Assembly (NCBI GenBank): GCA_036936605.1
Contig: JAUPFV010000002.1
Location: forward strand, 124,852,376-124,916,375
DNA: 64,000 nt
Direction: 5' to 3'
Source: Limnanthes douglasii subsp. nivea
Taxonomy: Eukaryota; Streptophyta; Magnoliopsida; Brassicales; Limnanthaceae
Of the stretch, positions 47,111-57,431 are shown in pieces (the first letter of the stretch is position 1; every line of letters begins with the position of its first letter). Both the position numbers and the translations under genes were made by a program. A model generated the notes under the pieces. It made no database searches. It was not told the DNA's origin and was given only the letters and a program-made list of their open reading frames with translations.

Positions 47111-47986
47111 TAACCTTCCTGTCAAAACTTGTACTTCTTTGATGGTTCGAGGTAAATTCATTGATACTACAGCTTTCAATTGTTTTGGGTAGCTTCTATC
47201 CCTCTTTCGCTGATAACATAACCCAAGAACTTACCTGATCGAACTCTAAAAGTACACTTCTCAGGATTAAGCTTTAACCTTATTTCTCTTAGATTCAAAA
47301 ATATCTCCTTTAAATCTTCCAAATGTGCATCATCCTGAAGCTCTTTACCACTATATCATCAATTTACACCTCCATGTTTCTTCCAATCTGGGTGGCAAAT
47401 GCTTTATTCATTATCCTCTGATAAGTGGCTCCGGCGTTTTTCAATCCAAAAGGCATAACCTTATAGCAATGTAAACCTCTGTCAGTAATGAAGGTTGTGC
47501 ATTCTTGATCTTTCGGACCCGTCTGAATCTGGTTATATCCGGCAAAAGCATCCATGAAATTCAATATTTTGTTTCCCAGAATGTAATCAATCAGTTGGTC
47601 AATTCGAGGAACAGGAATTGGATCTTTAGGACAGGTTCGATTTAAGTCTGTAAAATCCACACACATTCTCCACTTTCCGTTCTTCTTCTTGACCACTACT
47701 GGATTTTCCGTCCATAAAGGATATTGCGATTCCCTTACATGCTTCACGCTCGGATTGACAGACAAATATGACAAATTACTTTGATCGGTACACCTACCAC
47801 ATTCTCTGTTTTCCAAGCGAAAATATCCAAGTTATAAGACAAAAATTGTAACAGTCGTTGACGTAAAACTGGGGTCAGTAAGGTTCCTATTCGAAGTGTT
47901 TTTCCCTCAGAAATAGAATACTCCTCAATCTCTTCACTTACTATTAAGGACCCTAGTTGATTCATCAACTTTGATTTGGTCTTCAA
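47111..47986 (-). pseudogene. GYP-3 reverse transcriptase, stop in catalytic box
   Basis: The frame 47816-47364 has VKKKNGKWRMCVDFTDLNR, MDAFAGYNQI and MPFGLKNAGATYQR. It ends exactly where the YIDD tyrosine is expected: the codon is TAA (plus-strand tta at 47364-47366), followed by I-D-D. The upstream linker (47986-47744) has EYSISEGKTLRIGTLLTP and LDIFAWKTENVVGVP. Confidence 0.88.
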
Positions 47987-49095
47987 CCTGAGCCATTAAT
48001 GCTCCAAACGTTAAAGCCCTTCTTTTCGTTGTCTCATTAGTGAACCCCCCCGGGCAATAACCCCTGGCAAAATGCTGCCATGGCCACTGACTTTTCACAG
48101 TTATCCAATCTTGCCTTTATCAAAACAAATCGTTTCGTGTAATCCTTCAATTTTTCTCCAGCTCCTTGCTTGCACTGTATAATTGTATCACCCTTTGCCC
48201 TCGTATATTTACTTCTATTAAACTGCCTTCAAAAAATAGTATAAAAATATCTAAAATTCGAAATGGATCCCCTTGGAATCCAATTGTACCACTTCAGAGT
48301 TGTTCCTTTAAAGGTCTGTGAGAAAGCATGACACACCAGTCTGCCATCGTCTTCAAAGTTCATCATGTAATTTTTGAATTGTTCGATGTGATCATCTATA
48401 TCTTGCATCCCATCGAACTTTTCAGCATTTGCAATATCAAAACGCTTTGGAAGCGTAATAGATCTGATTTCACTTGTCAATGGAGAATTCCTCCAATCGA
48501 CAACCTGAACATATTGATCTTCAGTCCCCATGACTGCATATAAATTCTGATCAGCCTCATCATACTAATTTGATGTGTTCCCTTCACACCAATTAGATTT
48601 ATGTTCTTTCCTAGATTTATGTTCTTTCTTATATTTTTGAGTTTGTTCTTTCTCTTCTTTCGAAGAACCCCTATACTTTTTAAAACCTAAGCCATAGCTC
48701 TCAACCTCTTTGTCACTAGATGTGACACACTTTTGTTTATCTTTATTTTCTTTCCGAGAAGAATAACGCTCTTTTGGAGCTTCGAAGCGCGCTTTATTCT
48801 GTACATTCCTGATCTTTCGATCAGTACAAGATCGATCAGATTGGTTTCCAATTTTAGTTTACTCATTCATTTGCCTCACTTCAGACTTCAGCTTTGCCGA
48901 GTGAATTTCATGCTCCCTTTGTTCGTACTTCTCATTTAACGCATTTATCTTATCTAAAAGATGGTTCATTCGTATTTCGATATCAGATTGAGTTTAGATT
49001 GGAAAAGACCCCTCTGGTCTATTTTCATTCCTCTATAAATCTTCTCTTAACGTTTCTCTAGTTGATCGAACCAACGGGTTGTTTTCGGGATCCAT
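47987..49095 (-). pseudogene. GYP-3 gag, joined to the pre-RT linker (protease missing)
   Basis: It starts at ATG 49095 (MDPENNPLVRSTRETL), 72 bp from the primer site. It then has a coiled-coil/basic part with stops, the core LPKRFDIANAEKFDGMQDI and LKWYNWIPRGSISNF (48531-48229), and ends in TKRRALTFGALMAQVEDQ and IKVDE. Directly after this, near 47970, comes the RT linker. The gag C-terminal knuckle and the whole protease region present in GYP-1, GYP-2 and GYP-4 (about 1.2-1.4 kb) are absent, so an internal deletion removed them. Confidence 0.8.
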
Positions 49096-49166
49096 CGCAA
49101 AGTTTCAAGATCGCTTTTCTAAATTAATAAAATTCGAACCGGTAGAATAGACATTGATTGTCAATC

Positions 49167-49186
49167 GTCCCCAATGGAGTCACCAA
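49167..49186 (-). promoter_or_regulatory. Primer-binding site of GYP-3
   Basis: On the minus strand TTGGTGACTCCATTGGGGAC follows the LTR end. It differs from the GYP-1 family site, so the two families prime from different tRNAs or tRNA variants. Confidence 0.7.
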
Positions 49187-49188
49187 TT

Positions 49189-49650
49189 TGATGAGTTTGA
49201 TTATTTGAAATTGCTTTAGTAAACAGGAGAAGACTAGTTTTAGAGAGAAAAATAGATTCTAGAAAGAGAAAAATAAAATTGAAATTGAAATTGAAATAAC
49301 AGCTATAATTAAGCTACAATTAAAATAAAATTAAAATTAAAATTGAAATGAAAATAGATATAAAAGTCGATGGATTATTGAGATTCGTACCATTCAATTT
49401 GCGTGGCTTGAAAAAGAAAAACAAAACCACTCGAAACCTCAATTCATAGATTTTGAATTGTATAGAAACCTAACAAATAATTTTTAGTCGAATAACTAAA
49501 TAATAAAAAAATATGATAACCGATGTGTTATATTCTGATTTAAGTTTAAATAAAAAATAACGATCGACCCAATAATAATCAATAAATATATATATATATA
49601 ATTAAACAGCATAAATGAAAAGGGAGAAATTAACTAGTGTGCGAGTGTAT
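49189..49650 (-). repeat. 5' LTR of GYP-3
   Basis: It starts TGATGAGTTTGATTATTTG on the plus strand and includes simple AAAATTG-like repeats (49275-49350) and a short (TA)n near 49590. The outer edge is placed near AGTGTGCGAGTGT (about 49640), the last point shared with the left copy. Confidence 0.6.
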
Positions 49651-50479
49651 TACCCTCCCATCCATATTTTACCAAAACTACATAGGACGGTGGACCACCA
49701 TGTAAGCAAGTTGATAGTGAACAGCATCGGAAGTTGACGGTGGTCCACAAACATTGCATATGTTATATATATTCATGTCCGAATTTCGTATACAAACAAA
49801 CGTAAATACAAACTTCTTTTTAAGTTGTAAAGATAAATTTCGTAACTTGCGAGTCGGATAATATTATCGGATCCATTTAATGACAGCAAATACTGTTATC
49901 TTGAATCTACACTTCTACTTCTACTGGTCTTGTGATCTGTTATGTTCTCTAACTACACTCTCTATCTCCACTAAAATCGCATTTATTGACCTCGAAGTTA
50001 GATGTTTTTACTCTAACACTGTGACTTTCGATAATACTTATACTCTATCTCTCTCTTTCTCTTGTTTTCTCAAGCGGAGCTTGAACGACTAACCTACTCC
50101 ACTACTAATTCTCGGCAAGTTGTAAATCTTAATCTACTGATTTATACTGTTATTTTATGCTGCTGATCATGTAATTGAAGACTCTAATATCGTTGAAATT
50201 GTCTGCTCTACAAGTTTTGTTTATAATATGTTCTTGAAGCGATCATTGGATTGGATGTGTTTTTGGTGAACAATACTTTTGATTCGTGTGTCTGTTACGA
50301 GGATTCGACATTTTCTGTACAATTGAATTGTTAGTATTTGATTTGTCTCTCATGAATCAAGATGAGTGTGATTCAGTAGTGTGGAATTCGGAAGGAGGTG
50401 GGTTAAGGTTTTTATGAATGTTTTGGTGTACTTGAGAGCTGTTCTCTCAGTCATCTTGGTATCTGGGTTTTTTCATAAA
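49651..50479 (+). promoter_or_regulatory. Upstream region and leader of the SPL gene
   Basis: No coding sequence is seen. A TATATATATTC stretch (about 49764) and pyrimidine-rich CTCTATCTCTCTCTTTCTC (about 50043) are plausible promoter and leader elements. GYP-3 ends about 0.8-1 kb upstream of the start codon, so this interval holds what remains of the native proximal promoter. Confidence 0.4.
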
Positions 50480-50542
50480 ATGGAGGCAGCTTTTGGAGAT
50501 AAGGCTCTTTGTTCGAGGTTTCCATGTCTCACTTGTTGGTAG
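50480..50542 (+). CDS. uORF in the SPL leader, resembling the main start region
   Basis: ATG at 50480 opens a 20-codon uORF (MEAAFGDKALCSRFPCLTCW) ending at TAG 50540-50542, 68 bp before the main ATG. The DNA around it (ATAAAATGGAGGCAGCTTTT) resembles that of the main start (ATAAAATGGAAGCAAACTTC), including the ATAAA before the ATG and AAG-CTC shortly after. This suggests a local duplication of the start region 131 bp apart. It is in a different frame from the main CDS. A translated uORF here would reduce SPL translation; this is inference. Confidence 0.5.
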   Translation: MEAAFGDKALCSRFPCLTCW

Positions 50543-50610
50543 CTTTGATTGTTGATTGTTGATTGTTGTTTTGTTGGTTCTTCTTTGATTTGTGGCTGTT
50601 TCTTAATAAA

Positions 50611-53336
50611 ATGGAAGCAAACTTCAGTAGCAAGTCTCATAATCCATGTAATCAAGTTGCATCGAAATCGAAAAAGAGTGTAGAATGGGATTTGAATGAT
50701 TGGAAATGGGATGGTGAGCTTTTCACAGCTACTTCATTGAATACTGCACCATCAGATTGTGGAACCAGACAGTTGCTCTCCCTTAGTAGTGAAAGTCCCG
50801 TTGTAGCAAACTTCAACGACGAGAGGAGGGAAACAGAAAAGAGGAAGAGGGTTGTTGATGTGGATGTTGATGTGGATGTCGATGTTGATGTTGATGTTGA
50901 GAAGGAAATAAATTTGAATCTAGGAATTGGAAAGAGTGAAAAGAAGAAGATCAAGGTAGTTGCTGCAGTTTGTCAGGTTCAGGACTGTAAGGCTGATCTT
51001 AGCAATGCCAAGGATTATCACAGGAGACATAAAGTTTGCCATGTTCACTCCAAGGCCTCCGAAGCTCTTGTTGGAAATGAAATGCAGCGGTTCTGTCAGC
51101 AATGTAGCAGGTGATATGCAAATATATGTGTCATCATTGTGGTTTTGTTTTTTTTTTCTCAGGAAACAAATAACTTGATGAAGGAATTCACTTTTAATTT
51201 AACGGACAGGTTTCATGTTCTTCAACAATTTGACCAAGGAAAAAGAAGTTGCCGTAAGCGTTTGGCGGGTCATAACATACGCAGAAGAAAAACACAGCCG
51301 GACAATGTGGTTGATGAGAGCAATAGTAGTTATCTGTTGAAAATTGTTTTGAAGATTCTTGCGAACATGCACTGTAAGTTTTCTTGGCATCAGCTTATTT
51401 AGTCTCATTAATAGTTCAGAGAAGTTATCAGTCATCTGGGTGCATCAGAAATTTTACTTATCTGCTCTCTCTATCTAAATCTCTTCCCTTTATATGACTG
51501 GACTTAATGGAATAATTATTGAAAATTTTCTAAAATACTCATGTCAATCTGTCGGTTGCACTAATACAACTGTCTCTACGGTTTTATATAAGCATCCACT
51601 TCTTCTCTCTTATTTATCTTTCTAAGCAAGTGACTGTTTCAGTAGATTCTTTTGCAGTAGGAAGAGTGAGAAATGGTTTAGTTGATATTTGCATTTTGCA
51701 GCAAATGATGCTGATCAAACAAATGATCATGATTTGCTAACTCATCTCTTGAGGAATCTGGCAAGTTCGATTAGTGGAACAAATGTTTCAGAATTACTGC
51801 AAGGTTCTCAAGGTATGGCTACGACACATGTGGCATCAAGCAGCCCTGAAACTCCGAGAGCGTCTCGTTTACCTCTAGCTGGTTCGAGTACTATTGATAT
51901 TTGCAAGATGTTGGACCAATATGATTCCACCATACAATTTCGACCAGTATGCAATCTTCCATTAAGAGCGAATGGTTCGGAGCCTACGACTTCACATGTT
52001 AAGATGAAAAACATTGACTTGAATCATGTTTATGACCCACAAGACCATGGAGAGAACATGGAAATGTCTCGTGCTATAGTAACTCCTCGAGAACTTCCAA
52101 TAACTGGAAGCTCGAATTCAACATCCAGTCAATCACAGTATACATCTGCTGGAGAAGTTAAGGTATATCATTTTTTCTCGGTTTAAAGAACTTATTTTAC
52201 CATGTCATAAGTTCGTCTGTATTATTAGCTCTATTCTGGTCTGCTTTCTATAAATTTAGAAGCAGTCAGAGTAGCAAAACAAAAAAATATACAGAAACAA
52301 AAAGGTTATGGTTCGGCTTAAAATGCCTAATGCATTTCATAGATGAGGAAATGGTAAGTTACATATACAAGCATGCCAAAGCAAAATGTTTGTTGCGAAG
52401 CCATGAATATTTTTGGCATCAATGTAAAGTAGGTGTACTCCTAGATTTCCCGAAATTTCAGTTTGTACCCAAATATTTAGTTTCTAAAATTTACGTGTTG
52501 GTTCTACCCCATCAGATTTTTGTTTTGCCATCAAATCATTTTTTGGACCTAAAACTTGCATCTGCCATTCTGAACCTCCGTTATGTTGTTCTGTTTTGCT
52601 ATTTCACCATATATCCTAAGCCTTGTGCCTGCATGCATATCTTCATGCTTTTGAAATATTTTTCGCGTATTCAGAAAAGACGGGCATTACTTAATGCTTA
52701 CTTTCATTATTGTCTTTGGTTCATTTATATCCAATATAAAAGTTGGATTATTATTGCGATATATTGGAATACAGCTTGTTTTTTTGTCCAAATACAACTC
52801 TTGTTTTTCCGCTCTGAATGGTTTATCCTCTTTTGATGACTTGTTTCCGTCAATTGTCAGAGCCGCACAGACCGTATTGTTTTTAAACTCTTTGGCAAAG
52901 GCCCAAGCGAGTTTCCCGATTCTTTGCGAAGACAGGTATTTCCGAGTCATCATCTGGGGAATGCTACTTTTGACATGGCGAGAATTGGCATTGATATTTG
53001 TTAAAGATGTTAAAATGCAGATCCTCGATTGGTTATCCCATAGTCCGAGTGATATTGAGAGCTATATAAGGCCAGGCTGTATTGTGTTAACAATATATCT
53101 TCGCATGCCGTGTTCCACATGGGATGAGGTGGGTTCTTTTACTAGATTCAAAGAATGAAAATATGGTACCGTGTGGAAAATAATGTCTAATCTTTGTAAT
53201 TACAATTGTTAAGCTCAGTTTGGTGTTGATCTTGGCTCAAGTTTGAGAAAGTTACTGGATACATCAGATGAGTCCTTTTGGAGAACAGGATGGCTCTATG
53301 TACGGATTCAACAGCGTGTAGCCTTTATCTATAATG

Positions 53337-53431
<95 letters not shown>

Positions 53432-55592
53432 GTCTCTCTCTAATAAGACTGGCCCTAGCATTTCAGGTGCCCAAGTCGAATTAAGAAGTTAGTAGCTTTC
53501 TATTTGCATTACAAATTAAGATACATATTTTTTGGCAAAGTGAGTCAATAGATGTGCATCTGAATGGCCAAAACCACTGGCTTGATGGCTAGTAGAAAGG
53601 GTCTAAAATGCTCTCTTACTATATGTGCACATGTGCGTACACGTACTCATGCTAGAGGCACAATGTAAAATGACATGCTCTTATAGACAAGCTTTTCATT
53701 AGATGAATGTCTACTACAGGTCTCATTGTTTTAAATACAACTTTGCCCCTAAATCTTCAAAGTTGTAAGATTGCAAACATCAAACCAATTGCCGTGTCTG
53801 CAGCAAGAAGAGCTCAATTTATGGTCAAGGGTTTTAACCTTCAGCAGCAAAGCACAAGGTAAAGTACTTGCTTACTTCTTTATTGCACAGCAATCAGAAA
53901 TAATGATCTGTTTTACTTTCTGTGGCTCTCTAATTTGTTGTGCAATGTAATGTATTTAGGTTGTTGTGTGCTCTGGAAGGACAGTATCTTTTTCAAGAAA
54001 CTTCTCATGACTTGTTGTATGAAAGTGATGGATCGAGTAGGGAGGATGATAAGCTGCAGTACTTGAACTTGTCTTGTTCTATACCAAATGTTAATGGTAG
54101 AGGATTCCTCGAGGTGATCTTAACATGACTTACATTCTCTTACCTTTTGTCTACTGCCTATATAGTAGTGTGCTAAAATCAAAATGAAATTCAGACTTAT
54201 TTACATACGAGTTGATCAAAGAAATTGTTGAATACTCTTTTGTTTTCTCTGAAGTAAACATTATCCAGACTAATAGAGACTGCTAAGTTGATCAAAATAA
54301 AACACATTACTTACGATATATTGATAGTATGGGAATTCTTGTTCCATTATATAAGCAGGTTGAAGATGGTCTCAGCAGTAGTTTCTATCCCTTCATAGTC
54401 GCGGAGGATGAAGTGTGTGCTGAAATCTGTATGCTTGAAAGTGAGACCGAGACCGAAACCGAAATTTCTACTGAAGCCAAAAACCAATCTCTGGAATTTA
54501 TACATGAAATGGGTTGGCTTCTCCGTAGAAGTCAGTTAACATTTAATTTGTATCCCACTTTGGATCTCTTCCCTTTTAGAAGATTCAAATGGCTCATAGA
54601 ATTTTCTGTGGACCGTGCTTGGTGTGCTGTAGTGAAGAAACTTTTAGCCATTCTGTTTAGTGGAATCGTTGACTCTGGGCAGCATAGTTCTGTAGAGCGT
54701 GCAGTGTTGGACATTGGTCTCCTGCATAGAGCTGTGCGGAAAAATTACCGGTCTATGGTTGAACTGCTCTTAAGATATGCCCCTGAGAAACCGGCGTCCA
54801 TGCAGAATAAAAGTTCACGTTGTGTGTCAAGCGAATTTATATTTAAACCAAGTACTGCTGGGCCTGGTGGGGCGACTCCTCTTCATGTGGCAGCTAGTAC
54901 TCCAGGGTTGGAGAATGTGTTGGATGCCTTGACGAATGATCTCGGAATGGTATCTCCATATTTCTTACCATTGTTTGCTCAACTTATTACTGGAAATAGT
55001 TAAAATATTTATCCTTTTAGGCCTTCTTTTTCTTCCCTTGTTATTCAGTTATGATTATAATTCCAAAAGTTGAGGGATAGAAAATATATATAGAGAGACT
55101 AAAAACTATTAACTTGATTTATGAGATGAAGGACGTTTCAATTTTTCACTGTTGTTACAATTACAATGTGTTCAGGTTGGAGTCAAGGCGTGGGAGACAG
55201 CCAGTGACCGTACTGGTTTGACGCCTAAAGATTACGCACGCATGCATGGTCATAACTCCTACATCCAATTAGTGCAACGGAAAATCAACAACAACTCAGA
55301 AACCGCACACGTTGTTCTGGATGTCTCTAACAATGACGTACATAACGAAAACACCAAGCAGAAACGGCCGGACAAGTTTCAAATAGAAAAAGCGGACAAG
55401 GATTGCTGGGTTTGCAAAGATAAACTTAAGTATATATATGCAACATCCTTGGTCATGTGTAGACCGAAAATGCTGTTGATAATAGCTATTGCTGCTATCT
55501 GTGTGTGTGTGGCACTGATTTTCAAAAGCGCTCCTGAAGTCCTTTTCGTCCGTGGATTCAGGTGGGACCTTATCGGATACGGATCGATCTAA
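50611..55592 (+). CDS. SBP-box transcription factor, SPL1/SPL12-like, ten exons, intact
   Basis: Exons are 50611-51110, 51210-51373, 51702-52162, 52861-52935, 53021-53128, 53219-53336, 53720-53858, 53960-54113, 54359-54949 and 55176-55592, all with GT-AG borders and matching phase. They give about 908 residues, normal for this large SPL clade. The N-terminus has [15 protein letters not shown]; the SBP domain (about 118-196) has CQVQDC, HRRHKVC, FCQQCSRFH and the nuclear signal [17 protein letters not shown]. The middle has [19 protein letters not shown] and [15 protein letters not shown], then ankyrin-like repeats (about 690-830), and a C-terminal hydrophobic segment [15 protein letters not shown] (about 869-887) before RWDLIGYGS. 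The family binds GTAC-core promoter sites; SPL1/SPL12 act in thermotolerance in Arabidopsis. The exact ortholog is not assigned. Confidence 0.93.
50851..50900 (+). repeat. Coding GATGTN repeat giving an Asp-Val run
   Basis: A 6-bp repeat within exon 1 encodes about eight Asp-Val pairs (residues about 81-97), just before the SBP domain. Codon third positions vary between GTT, GTG and GTC, so it is not a pure microsatellite, but it is a likely length-variable site. Confidence 0.93.
53338..53441 (+). repeat. (CT)n microsatellite at the donor of SPL intron 6
   Basis: About 50 CT units with two late GT interruptions begin immediately after AATGGTT, where coding sequence stops at TAT AAT G. Splicing from G/GTTCTC (53336/53337) to TACAG/GTCTC (53719/53720) joins codons in frame and restores the conserved YNG-x-VL-T-LPL segment, so the run is intronic in this model. 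Confidence 0.9.
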
Positions 55593-55730
55593 GGGTGGTA
55601 TTCTGTACCACGGAAGCAATCATGGACTCTTCTTTAGTACTTTTTCGGTTCGCTATGTCATGTACTTAGATGTGAGAAATAAGTACATCAAAATGCTCAA
55701 TCAGATGCAAATTAGGTTTAGTTATGGTGA

Positions 55731-55736
55731 ATAAAT
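55731..55736 (+). terminator. Candidate polyadenylation signal of the SPL gene
   Basis: AATAAA 139 bp after the stop codon; cleavage would follow in the T-rich sequence downstream. It is the only canonical hexamer near the gene end. Confidence 0.5.
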
Positions 55737-57031
55737 TATGTTGGTCTCATAATCCCGGTAAATCATAGAGCTGGTAAAATCTTGTCCGGTTTGACAGACC
55801 AATTTTGCTTTCTAGAACTTAGAAGTGTTTGGCTAATCCATTGATTTATTGCATAATTTCTCTCAACTTTATCCTGGTCGGATAAGTTTTTCATTTTATA
55901 TCCAAAATATTTCTTATTAAAAAATAATATTTCCGGTCTATCAATTCATCTTCTTCTTTATCTTCCTCCATGTAAAAATTTTTCCCAATCTTAATTTAAT
56001 ATAAGTTTATTTCGACTTATTTTGAAATAGACCTGTATAGTCCATGGAAACTAGTTATATGTAAAATTATAATTCATTTAGTAATGATATCATGTAATGA
56101 TATCATGTTACACTGACATTGATTATTATATTCTTGTTTAAGATTTTTTTGTAATTTTTTGGTTGCTGGATTCGCATGTTTTTTTACACTATCGGTACAG
56201 CTCTCTTTTGTCGCAAATATTATGGAAGATATTCCGAAAATATGACTCTCAGTGTTATTGACTAATAATTATTGACTCTAAAAGTAGCATTAGTTCATAC
56301 CACATCTAAAAGTAGCATTAGTTCATACCACAATACATCTGTAGCACCGACCGTATGCGAATCGTGTACCATCGATAGATTTTTTTACTAGCGGCATGAA
56401 GAAAACAAACTTCGGTATGCCGTCTTAGTTATTGATTTTAAAACATAGTTTTTTTTATTCGAACACTTTTAATAACATTCATCTATACGATCGGTATATT
56501 TGTACCACAGACGATTTGTAAATTATATATCATCGGTCAAATTTTTTCAGACGGTATAAAAAATCTATACCGTTGATATGCCATCTCGTTATTAACTTTA
56601 ATAATTATTGACATCGATGGTACGTAAAAACATCGGTTGTTCTATGAATAAAAATGGTAAAAAAATACAACCAGTACAACAGCATTGTCAGTTTACGACA
56701 CCCGTCTTAGTACACTAAAAAAAATTACAAAAGAAAATGTTCGTGAATATTTATTTTGATATTAAATATTTTAAATTAATTTATGGGCAAGGCTAGAAAT
56801 AAGATACATTTTGATTGATCTTAAACCGCTGGATCTTATACCCATTTGATATATCTTTCACCTAATTTTGGACAAATTTGCTATTTTCAGAAAACTTAGG
56901 TATAAAAGGGTTTATAAATCTTTCACCATTTTTTCTTCTTTTTTTCTCTCTCTAGAAACCTCTCAAACACTCAAGAATCTACCCAAATCAAGCTCGGTTT
57001 TTCAAGAATCTAAACTCAACAAAACATAAAA
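55737..57031. other. Intergenic AT-rich sequence, possible DNA-transposon remnant
   Basis: A 28-bp phrase containing TCTAAAAGTAGCATTAG is directly duplicated at about 56277-56333. From 56190 to 56710 short GC-rich words built on CGGTAC, ATCGGT and CCGTCTTAG recur in both orientations, as in the subterminal repeats of some CACTA or MITE families. No paired termini were found. From 56940 a pyrimidine-rich leader begins and ends in a splice-donor-like AAAGTAAGTAAT (57032), a probable noncoding first exon of the next gene. Confidence 0.35.
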
Positions 57032-57431
57032 GTAAGTAATACAAACCTCATGCTATAACTTTTTCTAGATTCGTTGGGTATAAACTGTTTAAATTAGGTT
57101 TTTAGGCTTTTAGGTTTCGATTTCAAAAGTTCGATTTTTGCATGATTTTAGGTGTTGTTTTGTTAGATTAGTGTTGTATTCTTGTTAGTTTTGCTAGGAT
57201 CTATGTTTATGTGTTTGATTTTTAGTGAAATGAGACTGCTTTGGTGGGTTTTGAGATTTGGGTTTTCGTTGCTGTTGGTAGCACAATCGTGCGACCAAGA
57301 CAACACCTTGTCGCATGCAACGGGGTGTCTTAAGCTGTCTCATGCGACCACTTATGCTTACTAACTAATTTTTTGTGTTGTTTAACTAATACATATTACT
57401 TTGTGTTGTTTTACAAGATGGGCGGACAAAG

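Larger units (their letters stand above)
19879..49650 (-). mobile_element. GYP-3: second-family Tat-like gypsy element, expanded by nested insertion and tandem amplification
   Basis: LTR-like sequence at 49189 onward and a diverged copy at 19879 onward share TTTGATTATTTG, AGTAAACAGGAGAAGA and ATAGATTCTAGAAAGAGAAAA. Minus-strand order is LTR, primer site, gag, RT/RNase H, integrase, then the plus-strand aORF. GYP-4 (10.4 kb) sits between RNase H and integrase, four extra tandem units add about 9.9 kb, and a SINE lies near the left LTR. Protein motifs differ from the GYP-1 family but the layout, including the antisense ORF, is the same. The protease region is deleted. Both outer edges are approximate. 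Confidence 0.82.

Noticed and set aside
52330..52836. 168-residue open stretch in SPL intron 3
   Set aside because: It lies between a clear donor (52163) and acceptor (52860), is AT-rich and has no recognised motif.
53243..53461. Open frames made of Ser-Leu or Arg-Glu runs
   Set aside because: They are translations of the (CT)n microsatellite; the splice model places it in an intron.
50611..55592. miR156 target site in the SPL gene
   Set aside because: No complementary site was seen in the exons, and SPL1/SPL12-type genes are not miR156 targets. The CT run only superficially resembles the site.
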